A DNA stretch of 60,893 bases from positions 1 through 60,893 of the forward strand of contig JAFGVC010000107.1 of assembly GCA_016938195.1 (NCBI GenBank). The letters run 5' to 3'. The position numbers and the translations under genes are program-made. This DNA comes from Tissierellales bacterium (GTDB taxonomy: Bacteria; Bacillota; Clostridia; Tissierellales; Dethiosulfatibacteraceae). Positions within the stretch are counted from its first letter, which is position 1; every line of letters starts with the position of its first letter. Of the stretch, positions 27,493 through 35,910 are shown one piece after another. The notes beneath the pieces were generated by a model that saw only the letters and a list, made by a program, of their open reading frames with translations, was not told the origin of the DNA and searched no databases.

Positions 27493-27858
27493 ATGAAAGT
27501 ACATGAAATAAGAGAGTTGTTGAATGCTAAGCTGTATGTCGGCGAGGGGCTTTTAGATAAAGAGATTATTGGCGCATATGCATCGGATTTGATGAGTGAT
27601 GTTTTGGCTTCAAATTATTTGGATGAAAAAGCGGTTTTAGTATCGGGTCTAAACAATGTCCAGTTGATAAGAACGGCTGAAATGTTAGATTTATCCGTAA
27701 TCGTCTTAGTCAGAGGCAAAACCCCCCATCCGGAGGTGGTCGAAATGGCAAGAGAGAACGGAATAGCACTGATGACAACAACCCTCAATATGTATAATTC
27801 TTGTGGAATATTGTATGCTCAAGGAGTGAAGGGTTTTAGCAATGAGAGAGCTGATTAA
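27493..27858 (+). CDS. DRTGG-domain protein 1
   Basis: A 121-residue protein that is almost only a DRTGG domain, a small regulatory fold found beside CBS domains and in phosphotransacetylase-like proteins. It opens with EIRELLNAKLYVGEGLLDKEI and ends in a TTTLNMYNSCGILY segment. No catalytic motif is visible. ATG 27493 with GGAGG five bases upstream is preferred over in-frame codons at 27472. It overlaps the ATPase gene by 17 bases. A paralogue lies four positions further at 29535. Such proteins are often encoded beside [FeFe]-hydrogenase genes in clostridia; a ligand-sensing or partner-binding role is inference. Confidence 0.75.
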   Translation: MKVHEIRELLNAKLYVGEGLLDKEIIGAYASDLMSDVLASNYLDEKAVLVSGLNNVQLIRTAEMLDLSVIVLVRGKTPHPEVVEMARENGIALMTTTLNMYNSCGILYAQGVKGFSNERAD

Positions 27859-28267
27859 ACGATATGTGTTTCAGGTTCAGGCAAACGATTTCGATAATGC
27901 GGGAGCTGCATCTAGCACCATAAAAAGAAACTTGAAGACAATAGCTATAAATCCAAGTATTGTAAGGAAAGTAGCGGTGGCTTCTTATGAGGCGGAGATA
28001 AATATTATTATCCATTCAAATGGCGGCGAGATGGTGCTTGAAATTTACGAAGATATGATTTCAATTAAAGCCAATGATAAAGGTCCTGGCATCCAGGATG
28101 TCGATTTAGCGATGTCAGAAGGGTTTTCTACTGCATCCAATGCGGCAAGAGAATTGGGCTTTGGAGCGGGCATGGGTCTTCCTAACATAAAAAAATATTC
28201 TGATAATTTTAAGATTACTTCAAATGAAAAAGGAACCCGACTAACGATAGATATTATGATTGAATAG
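27842..28267 (+). CDS. RsbT/RsbW-like anti-sigma-type ATP-binding protein
   Basis: A 141-residue GHKL ATPase of the serine-kinase/anti-sigma type. The N-box analogue is in VASYEAEINIIIHSNGG, G1 is NDKGPGIQDVDLAM, and a G2-like loop is GFGAGMGLPNIKKYSD. It could phosphorylate a partner protein or bind a sigma factor, but no anti-anti-sigma or sigma gene is next to it. Its place directly before the hydrogenase-like gene, with 11 bases between, suggests a sensor-output role. The function is inferred from family and context. Confidence 0.8.
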   Translation: MRELIKRYVFQVQANDFDNAGAASSTIKRNLKTIAINPSIVRKVAVASYEAEINIIIHSNGGEMVLEIYEDMISIKANDKGPGIQDVDLAMSEGFSTASNAARELGFGAGMGLPNIKKYSDNFKITSNEKGTRLTIDIMIE

Positions 28268-28278
28268 AGGTGGAAGAT

Positions 28279-29535
28279 TTGCAGAGAGCTTTTGATTTAG
28301 ACGTTGATAATTGTAAAGGTTGTACCAACTGTATGAGAAAATGCCCGACTGAAGCCATTAGAGTAGTAAATAATAAAGCAATCATCAATGACGATAAGTG
28401 TATCCACTGTGGAGAATGTATTAGAGTTTGTCCATATAATGCCTATCATGCCATTTCAGATAAGATTCAAAAGATTAACAAAGAAAAATTTTCCGTGGCT
28501 ATTCCATCTATTGCAGTTTACGGCCAATTTCATTTAGGAACTGAAGTCTGTAAGATTCATCATGCCTTATTGGCACTAGGCTTTGATTATGTCTATGATG
28601 AGACTTGGGGAGCGGAATTAGCTGCAAAAGCACTCATGAAAAAATTGAATGAAAGCAAGACGCCGAAGCCTGCCATTAATTCCAATTGCCCTGCGGTTGT
28701 TCGACTAATTAAGGTAAAATATCCTTCTTTAATGGACCATATTCTTGAAATTCAAACGCCGATGGAGATTTCAGCTATACTTGCCAGAAGAAAAATCAAA
28801 GAGATTTTTGGCTTGGAAGGCAATGAAATAGAGGTCTATTATATATCGCCTTGTCCGGCTAAATCGATTAGTGTTCATCGTCCAATTGGAACAAATCATT
28901 CAAATATCAATAAAATTATTTCTTTAAAGGAAATATACGGTGATTTAGTCAGAGAAATGAAAATCAAAAAGGAATTATGTACATCCACCCCTTCTAAAAC
29001 AGGATTAAAATGGGTTCTGTCCGGGGGACAGTGTGAAGCTGCATGTATAGAAAACAGTATCGCCGTATCCGGACTTGAAAATGTGATGAATATTCTTGAT
29101 GAAATTGAAATTGGAAAACTGGACCACATTGATTTTATTGAATTAATGTCATGTAACGAGAGCTGTGTGGGAGGTCCATTCAATTTTGAGAATCCCTTTG
29201 TAGCTAAGAATAATATAAATTACATTATTAAAAACACAGAAAATTCTCTTATTCTTAATGATGATTTGGATAAATTTGAGCAACTATATGATGAGGGGTT
29301 CTTTGACTCGGACATTAAACTAATCAGAGATCATCAGAGTCACCATACAAGTCTCAAAGAAGCAATAAAAAAACTTGAAGAAGTGGAAAAAGTGTATCAT
29401 AGCTTACCGAAGCTTGACTGTGGATCATGTGGAGCACCAACTTGCAGGGCATTAGCAGAGGATATAATTGACGGACTGAAAACAATAGACGAGTGTGTTA
29501 TATTAAAGGTAAAAAATAACGGGAGCAAATCATAA
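28279..29535 (+). CDS. [FeFe]-hydrogenase-like (HydS-type) iron-sulfur protein, putative redox/H2 sensor
   Basis: N-terminal double 4Fe-4S ferredoxin (CKGCTNCMRKCP, CIHCGECIRVCP), then an [FeFe]-hydrogenase H-domain, then a C-terminal RnfB-type FeS motif (CGSCGAPTC...C). Counting from the TTG start, H-cluster ligands map to C137 (SNCPA), C192 (SPCPAK), C292 and C296 (MSCNESC), and K195 of the L2 motif is kept. The usual proton-relay Cys of TSCCP is Asn136. Such changes mark the low-activity sensory groups (C/D). TTG 28279 is chosen over GTG 28270 because GAGGTG lies six bases before it. The next gene overlaps by one base. Confidence 0.85.
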   Translation: MQRAFDLDVDNCKGCTNCMRKCPTEAIRVVNNKAIINDDKCIHCGECIRVCPYNAYHAISDKIQKINKEKFSVAIPSIAVYGQFHLGTEVCKIHHALLALGFDYVYDETWGAELAAKALMKKLNESKTPKPAINSNCPAVVRLIKVKYPSLMDHILEIQTPMEISAILARRKIKEIFGLEGNEIEVYYISPCPAKSISVHRPIGTNHSNINKIISLKEIYGDLVREMKIKKELCTSTPSKTGLKWVLSGGQCEAACIENSIAVSGLENVMNILDEIEIGKLDHIDFIELMSCNESCVGGPFNFENPFVAKNNINYIIKNTENSLILNDDLDKFEQLYDEGFFDSDIKLIRDHQSHHTSLKEAIKKLEEVEKVYHSLPKLDCGSCGAPTCRALAEDIIDGLKTIDECVILKVKNNGSKS

Positions 29536-29864
29536 TGAAAATAAGTGAAATAAGAGAAACACTGAAGTTAACTGACGCAATAGCATGTAAATCGGATAAT
29601 GAGGTACAAGGTGTTTACATAGGCGATTTATTAAGTCTAGTTATGGCAAAAGCAAAGCCGGCAGATTTATGGCTTACGATACAGACGCATATCAATATAA
29701 TTGCTGTGGCCGATTTGATTGAAATAAGTGGTATTGTGATCTTGGAAGACATGGCCATAGATGAAGACACCTTGCAAAAGGCTGTTGAAATAGGAATTCC
29801 TATTTTCAGAACAAAATTATCGGCTTATGAAATGGCTTGCCAGCTACATGACTTAGGGCTGTGA
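29535..29864 (+). CDS. DRTGG-domain protein 2
   Basis: A 109-residue DRTGG-domain protein, a paralogue of the one at 27493. The same opening pattern KISEIRETLKLT is followed by GVYIGDLLSLVMAKA and the closing IFRTKLSAYEMACQL. Its first base is the last base of the hydrogenase-like gene's stop codon, and its own stop overlaps the PHP start, so all three are made together. No enzymatic motif is seen. Two DRTGG proteins in one operon might form a heteromer. Confidence 0.75.
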   Translation: MKISEIRETLKLTDAIACKSDNEVQGVYIGDLLSLVMAKAKPADLWLTIQTHINIIAVADLIEISGIVILEDMAIDEDTLQKAVEIGIPIFRTKLSAYEMACQLHDLGL

Positions 29865-30550
29865 TGAAGTTTTATTATGATTTTCACATTCATTCAGACC
29901 TTTCTCCTTGTGCCGATGGTGAGATGACGCCAAACAATATTGTAAAAATGGCTAAACTTAAAGAATTAAACATTATTTCCGTAACAGACCATAATGCAAT
30001 CGACAATTTTCCGGCACTAGAAAAAGTAGCTTATCAAGAAGGGTTGTATATTTTGCCTGGGATCGAAATTACTGCCAGAGAAAATGTTCACTTGCTCGCT
30101 TATTTCAGAGAATATGAAGAGGCTAAAGGTGTCGCTGATATTATATACGCGCATCTTCCAAACATAAAAAATAAACCTTCTATCTTTGGAGAACAAAATA
30201 TTTATGATGAAAACGACGTCAAAACGGACCACTTGGAGAAGTTACTGATAAATGCAACGGATTTATCGATTAAAGAAATTACATCTTTAGTCTCCGGAGC
30301 TAATGGCATTTTGATTCCGGCACATGTTGATAAAATATCTTATGGCATAATTGGGGTACTTGGATTTATACCAAAAGCCTACTCTTTTAGATATATCGAA
30401 GTGTTTAACAAAAAAATGACTGAGGATGGTCTTGAACAGTATGAAATATTGCATAACTCTGATGCACACAAGCTAGCGGATATATCTGAAGCCGAAAATT
30501 TTCTAGAGGGAAATGACATTGAGGATATAATGAAAAAGCTAGGTCTATAA
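29864..30550 (+). CDS. PHP-domain phosphoesterase
   Basis: A 228-residue PHP protein. Metal-binding motifs are FHIHSDLSPCADG near the N-terminus, VTDHNAIDNF, PGIEITARENVH and a late LHNSDAHKL. This is the full metal-site set of a small PHP hydrolase such as a histidinol-phosphatase or nucleotide phosphatase. The substrate is unknown. In this operon it could turn over a signalling molecule or phosphoprotein; that is inference. ATG 29864 overlaps the preceding TGA by one base. A weak hairpin with a T run follows the stop. Confidence 0.85.
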   Translation: MKFYYDFHIHSDLSPCADGEMTPNNIVKMAKLKELNIISVTDHNAIDNFPALEKVAYQEGLYILPGIEITARENVHLLAYFREYEEAKGVADIIYAHLPNIKNKPSIFGEQNIYDENDVKTDHLEKLLINATDLSIKEITSLVSGANGILIPAHVDKISYGIIGVLGFIPKAYSFRYIEVFNKKMTEDGLEQYEILHNSDAHKLADISEAENFLEGNDIEDIMKKLGL

Positions 30551-30577
30551 AAAAGGAATTCGTTAGTTCCTTTTTTT
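30549..30577 (+). terminator. Weak terminator after the PHP gene
   Basis: AAAAAAGGAA (30549-30558) pairs with TTCCTTTTTT (30567-30576) across an 8-base loop, ending in T residues. The stem is mostly A-U, so it may only reduce read-through into the next gene. Confidence 0.5.
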
Positions 30578-30645
30578 ATTAAAAAAAATTAAGGAGAGCC
30601 ATCCAACTCTGTCATTAAGAGGATCATTGGGTTAAACTTAACAAA

Positions 30646-31194
30646 ATGAAAGAATTATCATTGCATATACTTGATATTGCGCAAAATTCAATTGAAGCGA
30701 ACGCTACATTAATAGAAATAAATATAAATGAAGATATCCTAAACAATAAACTGAGTATTGTGATTCATGATAATGGCCACGGCATGACAGAAATTGAAAC
30801 TGAAAGGGCAATTAATCCTTTTTATACGAGCCGATTGACCAGAAAAATTGGATTAGGTATCCCATTGCTTAAAAGCGCAGCTGAAAGATGCAAGGGTTCC
30901 TTTACCATTCAATCAACTCTTCATGTTGGGACCATAGTTAGTTGCGAATTCGAATACAATCATATCGATCGTGCACCAATCGGAAAAATTGAAGACACCT
31001 TATTGGTCTTGCTTAATAGTGCGGAAAAGGTTGATATCCATTATACGCACAAGTACAATAATCAGGTATTTCAATTTGACACGAGGGAAATAAAGAAAAT
31101 TATGGAGGGCACATCGCTTGCTAATCCTGATGTTCTTATGTGGATCAAGGAATACATCAAGGATCATATTGTTGCAATAAAAAGTAATGCTTAA
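30646..31194 (+). CDS. GHKL ATP-binding protein associated with hydrogenase/Rnf genes
   Basis: A 182-residue HATPase_c protein without any dimerisation/phosphoacceptor domain. The N-box is LHILDIAQNSIEAN, G1 is HDNGHGM and G2 is RKIGLGIPLLKSAAE. The last ~70 residues are extra and unrecognised. Similar proteins are encoded with electron-bifurcating hydrogenase genes in clostridia, where they are often called histidine-kinase-like. There is no proper ribosome site before the ATG (AAGAGGA is 24 bases away), although the N-terminus MKELSLHILDIAQNS fits the family. It lies between the PHP gene and the rnf operon. Confidence 0.75.
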   Translation: MKELSLHILDIAQNSIEANATLIEININEDILNNKLSIVIHDNGHGMTEIETERAINPFYTSRLTRKIGLGIPLLKSAAERCKGSFTIQSTLHVGTIVSCEFEYNHIDRAPIGKIEDTLLVLLNSAEKVDIHYTHKYNNQVFQFDTREIKKIMEGTSLANPDVLMWIKEYIKDHIVAIKSNA

Positions 31195-31206
31195 TGCGTA
31201 AATTAG

Positions 31207-31236
31207 TTAACATATTTTTTAGATATATGATATAAT
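31207..31236 (+). promoter_or_regulatory. Sigma-A promoter of the rnf operon
   Basis: TTAACA (31207-31212), 18 bases, TATAAT (31231-31236). The rnf genes can thus be transcribed separately from the upstream signalling genes. Confidence 0.7.
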
Positions 31237-31305
31237 TGATTGTCTAATTCTGTATACAATAAACATAGCCAGTATGAAACTAATAAACAAGAGGTGATTT
31301 TTTTA

Positions 31306-32631
31306 ATGAGCAAGGTAGGGTTAACGTTTAAAGGCGGTATTCATCCACCGCATTTTAAAGGACAGACAGAACATAAAGCCATTGAAGCAGCTCCTGTTCC
31401 AAAGGTTGTTGTCATTCCTTTAGTTCAACACATAGGCGCTCCGTGCGAAGCATTGGTGAGTAAAGGCGATCAAGTGAAAGTAGGACAAAAAATCGGAGAA
31501 TCAAAAGGATTTGTTTCAGCGCCGATACACGCCAGCGTCTCAGGAAAGGTAGTAAAAATAGAAGCAAGACCGACACCGTCTGGGTCTAGGATTAATAGTA
31601 TTATTATTGAGACGGATGGGGAACAAACAATCGATGAAAGTGTCAAACCAAGGGGAAGTCTTGACAGCTTGTCACCGAATGATATTAAAGCCATTATAAA
31701 AGATAGTGGTATCACAGGTATGGGTGGTGCCGGATTTCCTACACATGTAAAATTGAGTCCTCCCCAGGAAAAAAACATTGATATCGTCATTATCAATGGG
31801 GCAGAATGCGAGCCTTATTTAACCTCCGACCATCGTATAATGCTTGAAATGCCTGAAAAAGTTTTGTTTGGTACAAAAGCCGTCATGAAAGTCTTGGGTG
31901 TTAAAAAAGGAATTATTGGAATCGAGGCTAATAAACCTGATGCCATTGAAACGATGAAAAAAGCGGCAGAAAATGAGCCGGAAATAGAAGTTGTACAGCT
32001 TCAGACGAAGTACCCGCAAGGTGGAGAAAAAAGTCTAATTTATGCTGTGACAAAGCGCGAAGTACCTTCCGGTGGCTTGCCGATGGACGTGGGTGCTGTG
32101 GTTCAAAATATTGGTACGGTTGTGGCAATAAGTGATGCTATCCAAATAGGAATGCCGGTCGTTGAAAGAGTGGTTACAATTACGGGAAGCGCTGTAAAAG
32201 AACCTAAGAATTTAATGGTGAAAATAGGCACAAGCTTCAGAGATGTGATTGAATATTGTGGTGGTTATTCCGAACATCCCGCAAAATTAATTAATGGCGG
32301 TCCGATGATGGGAATTGCTCAATATTCAGACGACGTGCCAGTTATTAAAGGGACTTCCGGAATACTGATTCTTAATGAGGATGATGCTAAAACGCCTGAA
32401 GCTTCAAATTGTATTAGATGTGCAAAATGTGTTGATATTTGCCCAAGTGGATTACAGCCTCTTACAATTAGCAAGTTTTCACTTTTAGGAAAATTTGAAG
32501 AAGCTGAAGCTTTTAATGCGATGGACTGCATCGAATGCGGATCTTGTTCTTTTGTATGTCCTTCGAAGAGACCATTGGTTGATTCTATCCGAATAGCAAA
32601 AAAAGAAATCTTAGCTAAAAGAAAAAAGTAG
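31306..32631 (+). CDS. rnfC: Rnf complex subunit RnfC
   Basis: RnfC of 441 residues, the peripheral subunit that exchanges electrons with NAD(H) through FMN and two 4Fe-4S clusters. It opens with the lipoyl-like KGGIHPPHFKG segment. The NADH/FMN region has GMGGAGFPTHVKL and NGAECEPYLTSDHR, and the two C-terminal clusters are CIRCAKCVDICP and CIECGSCSFVCP. The reading frame reaches 22 codons further upstream, but ATG 31306 has GAGGTGA eight bases before it and gives the normal start. It is the first gene of the rnfCDGEAB order typical of clostridia and acetogens. Confidence 0.95.
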   Translation: MSKVGLTFKGGIHPPHFKGQTEHKAIEAAPVPKVVVIPLVQHIGAPCEALVSKGDQVKVGQKIGESKGFVSAPIHASVSGKVVKIEARPTPSGSRINSIIIETDGEQTIDESVKPRGSLDSLSPNDIKAIIKDSGITGMGGAGFPTHVKLSPPQEKNIDIVIINGAECEPYLTSDHRIMLEMPEKVLFGTKAVMKVLGVKKGIIGIEANKPDAIETMKKAAENEPEIEVVQLQTKYPQGGEKSLIYAVTKREVPSGGLPMDVGAVVQNIGTVVAISDAIQIGMPVVERVVTITGSAVKEPKNLMVKIGTSFRDVIEYCGGYSEHPAKLINGGPMMGIAQYSDDVPVIKGTSGILILNEDDAKTPEASNCIRCAKCVDICPSGLQPLTISKFSLLGKFEEAEAFNAMDCIECGSCSFVCPSKRPLVDSIRIAKKEILAKRKK

Positions 32632-32650
32632 AGGGGAGGCAGTAAGATTT

Positions 32651-33598
32651 ATGGAAAATAAAATGATAGCATCTTCATCACCGCATATTCGTTCAACAGA
32701 TACGACGACATCGGTTATGCTTGATGTATTGATAGCACTAATACCCGCTTTAATTGCCAGCATGTATTACTTTGGTTTTAAAGCTATGCTCGTAGTAGCT
32801 TTGTCAGTGGGCTCAGCGGTAGGTACAGAAGCAGCTATTCAAAAGCTTACAAAAAAGAGAGTCACCATCAATGACTTAAGCGCAGTGGTTACAGGCTTAT
32901 TATTGGCATTTAATTTACCGGTTTCCGTTCCTTGGTGGATACCAGTCATAGGTTCGGCTGTGGCTATAGCCATTGGCAAACAGGTTTTTGGAGGCCTAGG
33001 CAATAACTTTATTAACCCCGCTTTAGCCGGACGTGCTTTTTTAGTAGCTTCATGGCCGGTTGAAATGACCTTCTGGACGACTCCGGGTGCACTTACTGAT
33101 ACAATTGCCGCGGCAACGCCATTGGCTATGCTGAAGACATCTTCTCCAGCTTTGTCTCCATTATCCGATGTTTTTTTAGGTAGAATACCGGGCTGTTTAG
33201 GTGAGACTTCAGCTATTCTTTTGCTCTTAGGTGGCGCATATTTGATTTATAAAAAAGTAATTTCTTGGCGGATTCCGGGAACTTATATCGCAACGGTAGC
33301 TATCATAGCCCTAATAACCAACGGATTTGACTTTACGGGGATGGCTTACCATGTTTTTGGAGGAGGATTGATGATTGGCGCTATTTTTATGGCAACTGAT
33401 TATTCTTCTAGCCCAGTGACACCTAAAGGTAAAATCATTTTTGGCATAGGCGCCGGAGTTCTGACTATGCTGATTAGATTATATAGTAGCTCCGCTGAAG
33501 GGGTTTCATATTCCATATTATTTATGAATGTAGCAACACCGTTAATTGAAAAATATACCGCTCCAAGAGTATTTGGTACTGGGGGTGTAAAAAAATGA
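32651..33598 (+). CDS. rnfD: Rnf complex subunit RnfD
   Basis: A 315-residue integral membrane subunit with eight to ten hydrophobic segments. The N-terminal SSSPHIRS motif and the covalent-FMN region around AAATPLA (the conserved Thr of the S-G-A-T type motif) fit RnfD/NqrB. The GNNFINPALAGRAFL segment is also diagnostic. It takes part in sodium or proton translocation coupled to ferredoxin:NAD+ electron flow. It overlaps the rnfG start by four bases. Confidence 0.94.
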   Translation: MENKMIASSSPHIRSTDTTTSVMLDVLIALIPALIASMYYFGFKAMLVVALSVGSAVGTEAAIQKLTKKRVTINDLSAVVTGLLLAFNLPVSVPWWIPVIGSAVAIAIGKQVFGGLGNNFINPALAGRAFLVASWPVEMTFWTTPGALTDTIAAATPLAMLKTSSPALSPLSDVFLGRIPGCLGETSAILLLLGGAYLIYKKVISWRIPGTYIATVAIIALITNGFDFTGMAYHVFGGGLMIGAIFMATDYSSSPVTPKGKIIFGIGAGVLTMLIRLYSSSAEGVSYSILFMNVATPLIEKYTAPRVFGTGGVKK

Positions 33599-34698
33599 AA
33601 AATGAAATTGTTCGATTAGGAATAATACTCTTTTTAATTACAGCTATAGCTGCAGGCATACTAGCTGTATCAAATGATATTACAGCCGAGATTATTGTAA
33701 AGACCGAAGAGGAAGCGAGTTCAGGACCAGAGGTAGCCGGAGCTGTGATTCCCGGAGCAGTGAAATTTGAAGCGTTAGACGCTGAAATTATTTCGAAAAT
33801 TGCGGCAGCCAACGAAAAATTTGTAGATGCTAAAATTGTGCTTGATTCTGCTGGAAAGCAGCTAGGATATGCTATCAGAACATTGAGCGTAGTGCCTGGG
33901 TACGGCGGAGATATGGAATTGTATGTGGGTCTGTCTATGGATGGCAAGCTTGAAGGAATCAAGGTTTTAGCGCTCCAAGAAACACCTGGTTTAGGAACTA
34001 ATGTTGAAAAGAAATCATTCCAGGACCAATTTGTTGGAAAGACGTCAGATATGGTATTGCAAGTGGTAAAAGTTCCTTCATCCAATGAGAATGAAATCAA
34101 TGCACTTGCAGGCGCTACTTTTTCAACTCTTTCATTTACAAGTGCTGTCAATAATGCCATGTCTATATACGAAAACTTTATAAAGCAAGGATCAGATGCT
34201 TCTGAAATCGAAGCTGAAAAGGAATTAACTGAAGCCGAAATGGCGGCACTATTGGTGCCGAATGGTTTTAGCTTTGAAGCGGTGGATAGTGCTTTGCTTG
34301 AAACCATAAAATTGACAAACGAGAAATTTATAAATCTTCAAATGGTTAAAGATGAAGCTGGGAATCACGTAGGATATGCGATTTCTACACTGAGCCAATC
34401 AAAAGGCTATAATGGAGATATGGAAATTACCGTTGGCATTGACTTATCTGATTTGATTACCGGAATAATGGTTGATAAAACAAATGAAACCCCGGGGTTA
34501 GGGACGAAAGTTGGAGAAAAGGAATTTAAGGGTCAATTTATTGGAAAAGAGTCGTCTAATCAATTTAAGATTGTATTAAACAATGCATTTTCTGATGAAG
34601 AAATTGACACGGTTGCAGGAGCGACAATGTCATCTAATTCTTTTACGAGTGCTGTCAACAATGCCTTGTCAATCTATGCTGAATTTATAAAAAAATAA
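33595..34698 (+). CDS. rnfG: Rnf complex subunit RnfG with two tandem FMN-binding domains
   Basis: A 367-residue protein, almost twice the usual ~200 residues. One N-terminal membrane helix is followed by two copies of the FMN-binding domain. Copy 1 ends in AGATFSTLSFTSAVNNAM and copy 2 in AGATMSSNSFTSAVNNAL. In both, the Thr of the GAT motif is the expected site of covalent FMN attachment. Shared features in each copy include the ETPGLGT segment and GY(G/N)GDME. A charged linker (~residues 200-225) joins the copies. The gene sits in the normal rnfG position; no flavin transferase gene (apbE) is nearby. It would pass electrons on the outer face. Confidence 0.92.
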   Translation: MKNEIVRLGIILFLITAIAAGILAVSNDITAEIIVKTEEEASSGPEVAGAVIPGAVKFEALDAEIISKIAAANEKFVDAKIVLDSAGKQLGYAIRTLSVVPGYGGDMELYVGLSMDGKLEGIKVLALQETPGLGTNVEKKSFQDQFVGKTSDMVLQVVKVPSSNENEINALAGATFSTLSFTSAVNNAMSIYENFIKQGSDASEIEAEKELTEAEMAALLVPNGFSFEAVDSALLETIKLTNEKFINLQMVKDEAGNHVGYAISTLSQSKGYNGDMEITVGIDLSDLITGIMVDKTNETPGLGTKVGEKEFKGQFIGKESSNQFKIVLNNAFSDEEIDTVAGATMSSNSFTSAVNNALSIYAEFIKK

Positions 34699-34710
34699 GG
34701 AGGGTGAGAT

Positions 34711-35307
34711 ATGGATTATTTAAAAATATTTAAAAACGGTTTAGTGGATGAAAACCCTACCTTTGCTCAATTGCTAGGCATGTGTCCGACTCTTGCCGTT
34801 ACGACTTCGGCAATTAATGGAATGGGCATGGGTCTTGCAACAACAACGGTTTTAATTGGGTCAAATCTTGCAATATCTTTATTGAGAAAGGTAATACCTG
34901 ATAAAATTAGGATTCCGGCTTTTGTGGTTGTCATTGCAACCTTTGTTACAATCATTGATATGTTTATGCATGCCTATGCCTTTGATTTGTACAAATCATT
35001 GGGTTTGTTTATCCCTCTAATAGTTGTAAACTGTTTGATTTTGGGAAGGGCGGAGGCCTATGCTTCTAAAAATTCTATTGTTCCTTCCATTGTGGATGCA
35101 GTCGGTATGGGTTTGGGTTTCACGATTGCTTTGACTGTTCTGGGTGCGATTCGAGAAATTTTGGGAGCAGGAAGCATTTTTGGATTCAATATGCTGGGTG
35201 AAGCTTTTAAACCGGTATTGGTTATGATATTACCGCCGGGAGCGTTTCTTGCTTTGGGACTGTTGATCGGACTGGTCAATGTGATTTCCAAAAAGAAACC
35301 AGCCTAA
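34711..35307 (+). CDS. rnfE: Rnf complex subunit RnfE
   Basis: A 198-residue membrane protein with six hydrophobic segments, homologous to RnfA and Nqr[21 protein letters not shown] at the N-terminus and the cysteine in this segment are typical; with RnfA it holds an intramembrane iron-sulfur site in solved relatives. AAGGAGGGTGA precedes the ATG. It is followed by rnfA after 15 bases. Confidence 0.94.
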   Translation: MDYLKIFKNGLVDENPTFAQLLGMCPTLAVTTSAINGMGMGLATTTVLIGSNLAISLLRKVIPDKIRIPAFVVVIATFVTIIDMFMHAYAFDLYKSLGLFIPLIVVNCLILGRAEAYASKNSIVPSIVDAVGMGLGFTIALTVLGAIREILGAGSIFGFNMLGEAFKPVLVMILPPGAFLALGLLIGLVNVISKKKPA

Positions 35308-35322
35308 ATGGGAGGTAAATAG

Positions 35323-35898
35323 ATGGGATTGTTTAGTATATTTATGGGCGCGGCACTAGTTAACAATTATGTGCTGTCAAAATTTTTAGGAATCTGTCCT
35401 TTTTTGGGAGTTTCTAAAAAAGTAGACACTTCATTGGGTATGGGCATAGCGGTAACTTTTGTTATGACGCTAGCCTCAATCATTACATATCTTGTACAAG
35501 TTGCGGTTCTCGAACGATTGGGACTGCAATATCTTCAGACCATAGCCTTTATTTTGGTCATAGCCGCTTTAGTTCAGTTTGTAGAAATGTTTTTAAAGAA
35601 GTCAAGTCCTTCGTTATATGAAGCGCTAGGTGTTTATCTTCCTTTGATTACAACGAATTGTGCGGTTTTAGGTTTAGCGATTATCAATATTCAGGAAGGC
35701 TATAATCTTCTTGAAACCATTGTGAATTCTTTAGGAGCAGCCATAGGATTTACAGTAGCCATTGTGCTGTTTGCAGGAATTAGAGAAAGACTCGAAACAG
35801 CAGATGTACCTGAAGCTTTAAAAGGATTTCCGATAGCTCTGATAACCGCGGGTTTGATGTCTATTGCCTTTTTAGGTTTTTCAGGTTTGTCATTATAG
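35323..35898 (+). CDS. rnfA: Rnf complex subunit RnfA
   Basis: A 191-residue membrane protein with six hydrophobic segments, homologous to RnfE with inverted topology. The N-terminal [19 protein letters not shown] contains the conserved Cys, and the TTNCAVLG segment carries the second. Together with RnfE it forms the central cation and electron path of the Rnf complex. A GGGAGG ribosome site lies before the ATG. The next gene, rnfB, starts 12 bases on. Confidence 0.95.
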   Translation: MGLFSIFMGAALVNNYVLSKFLGICPFLGVSKKVDTSLGMGIAVTFVMTLASIITYLVQVAVLERLGLQYLQTIAFILVIAALVQFVEMFLKKSSPSLYEALGVYLPLITTNCAVLGLAIINIQEGYNLLETIVNSLGAAIGFTVAIVLFAGIRERLETADVPEALKGFPIALITAGLMSIAFLGFSGLSL

Positions 35899-35910
35899 GA
35901 GGTACGCGAG

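Noticed and set aside
33522-34307. 261-codon open frame on the minus strand across rnfD/rnfG
   Set aside because: It is a shadow of rnfG. Low-complexity Ser/Ala-rich translation, no ribosome site and no recognisable domain, while the + strand frame is a clear FMN-binding protein.
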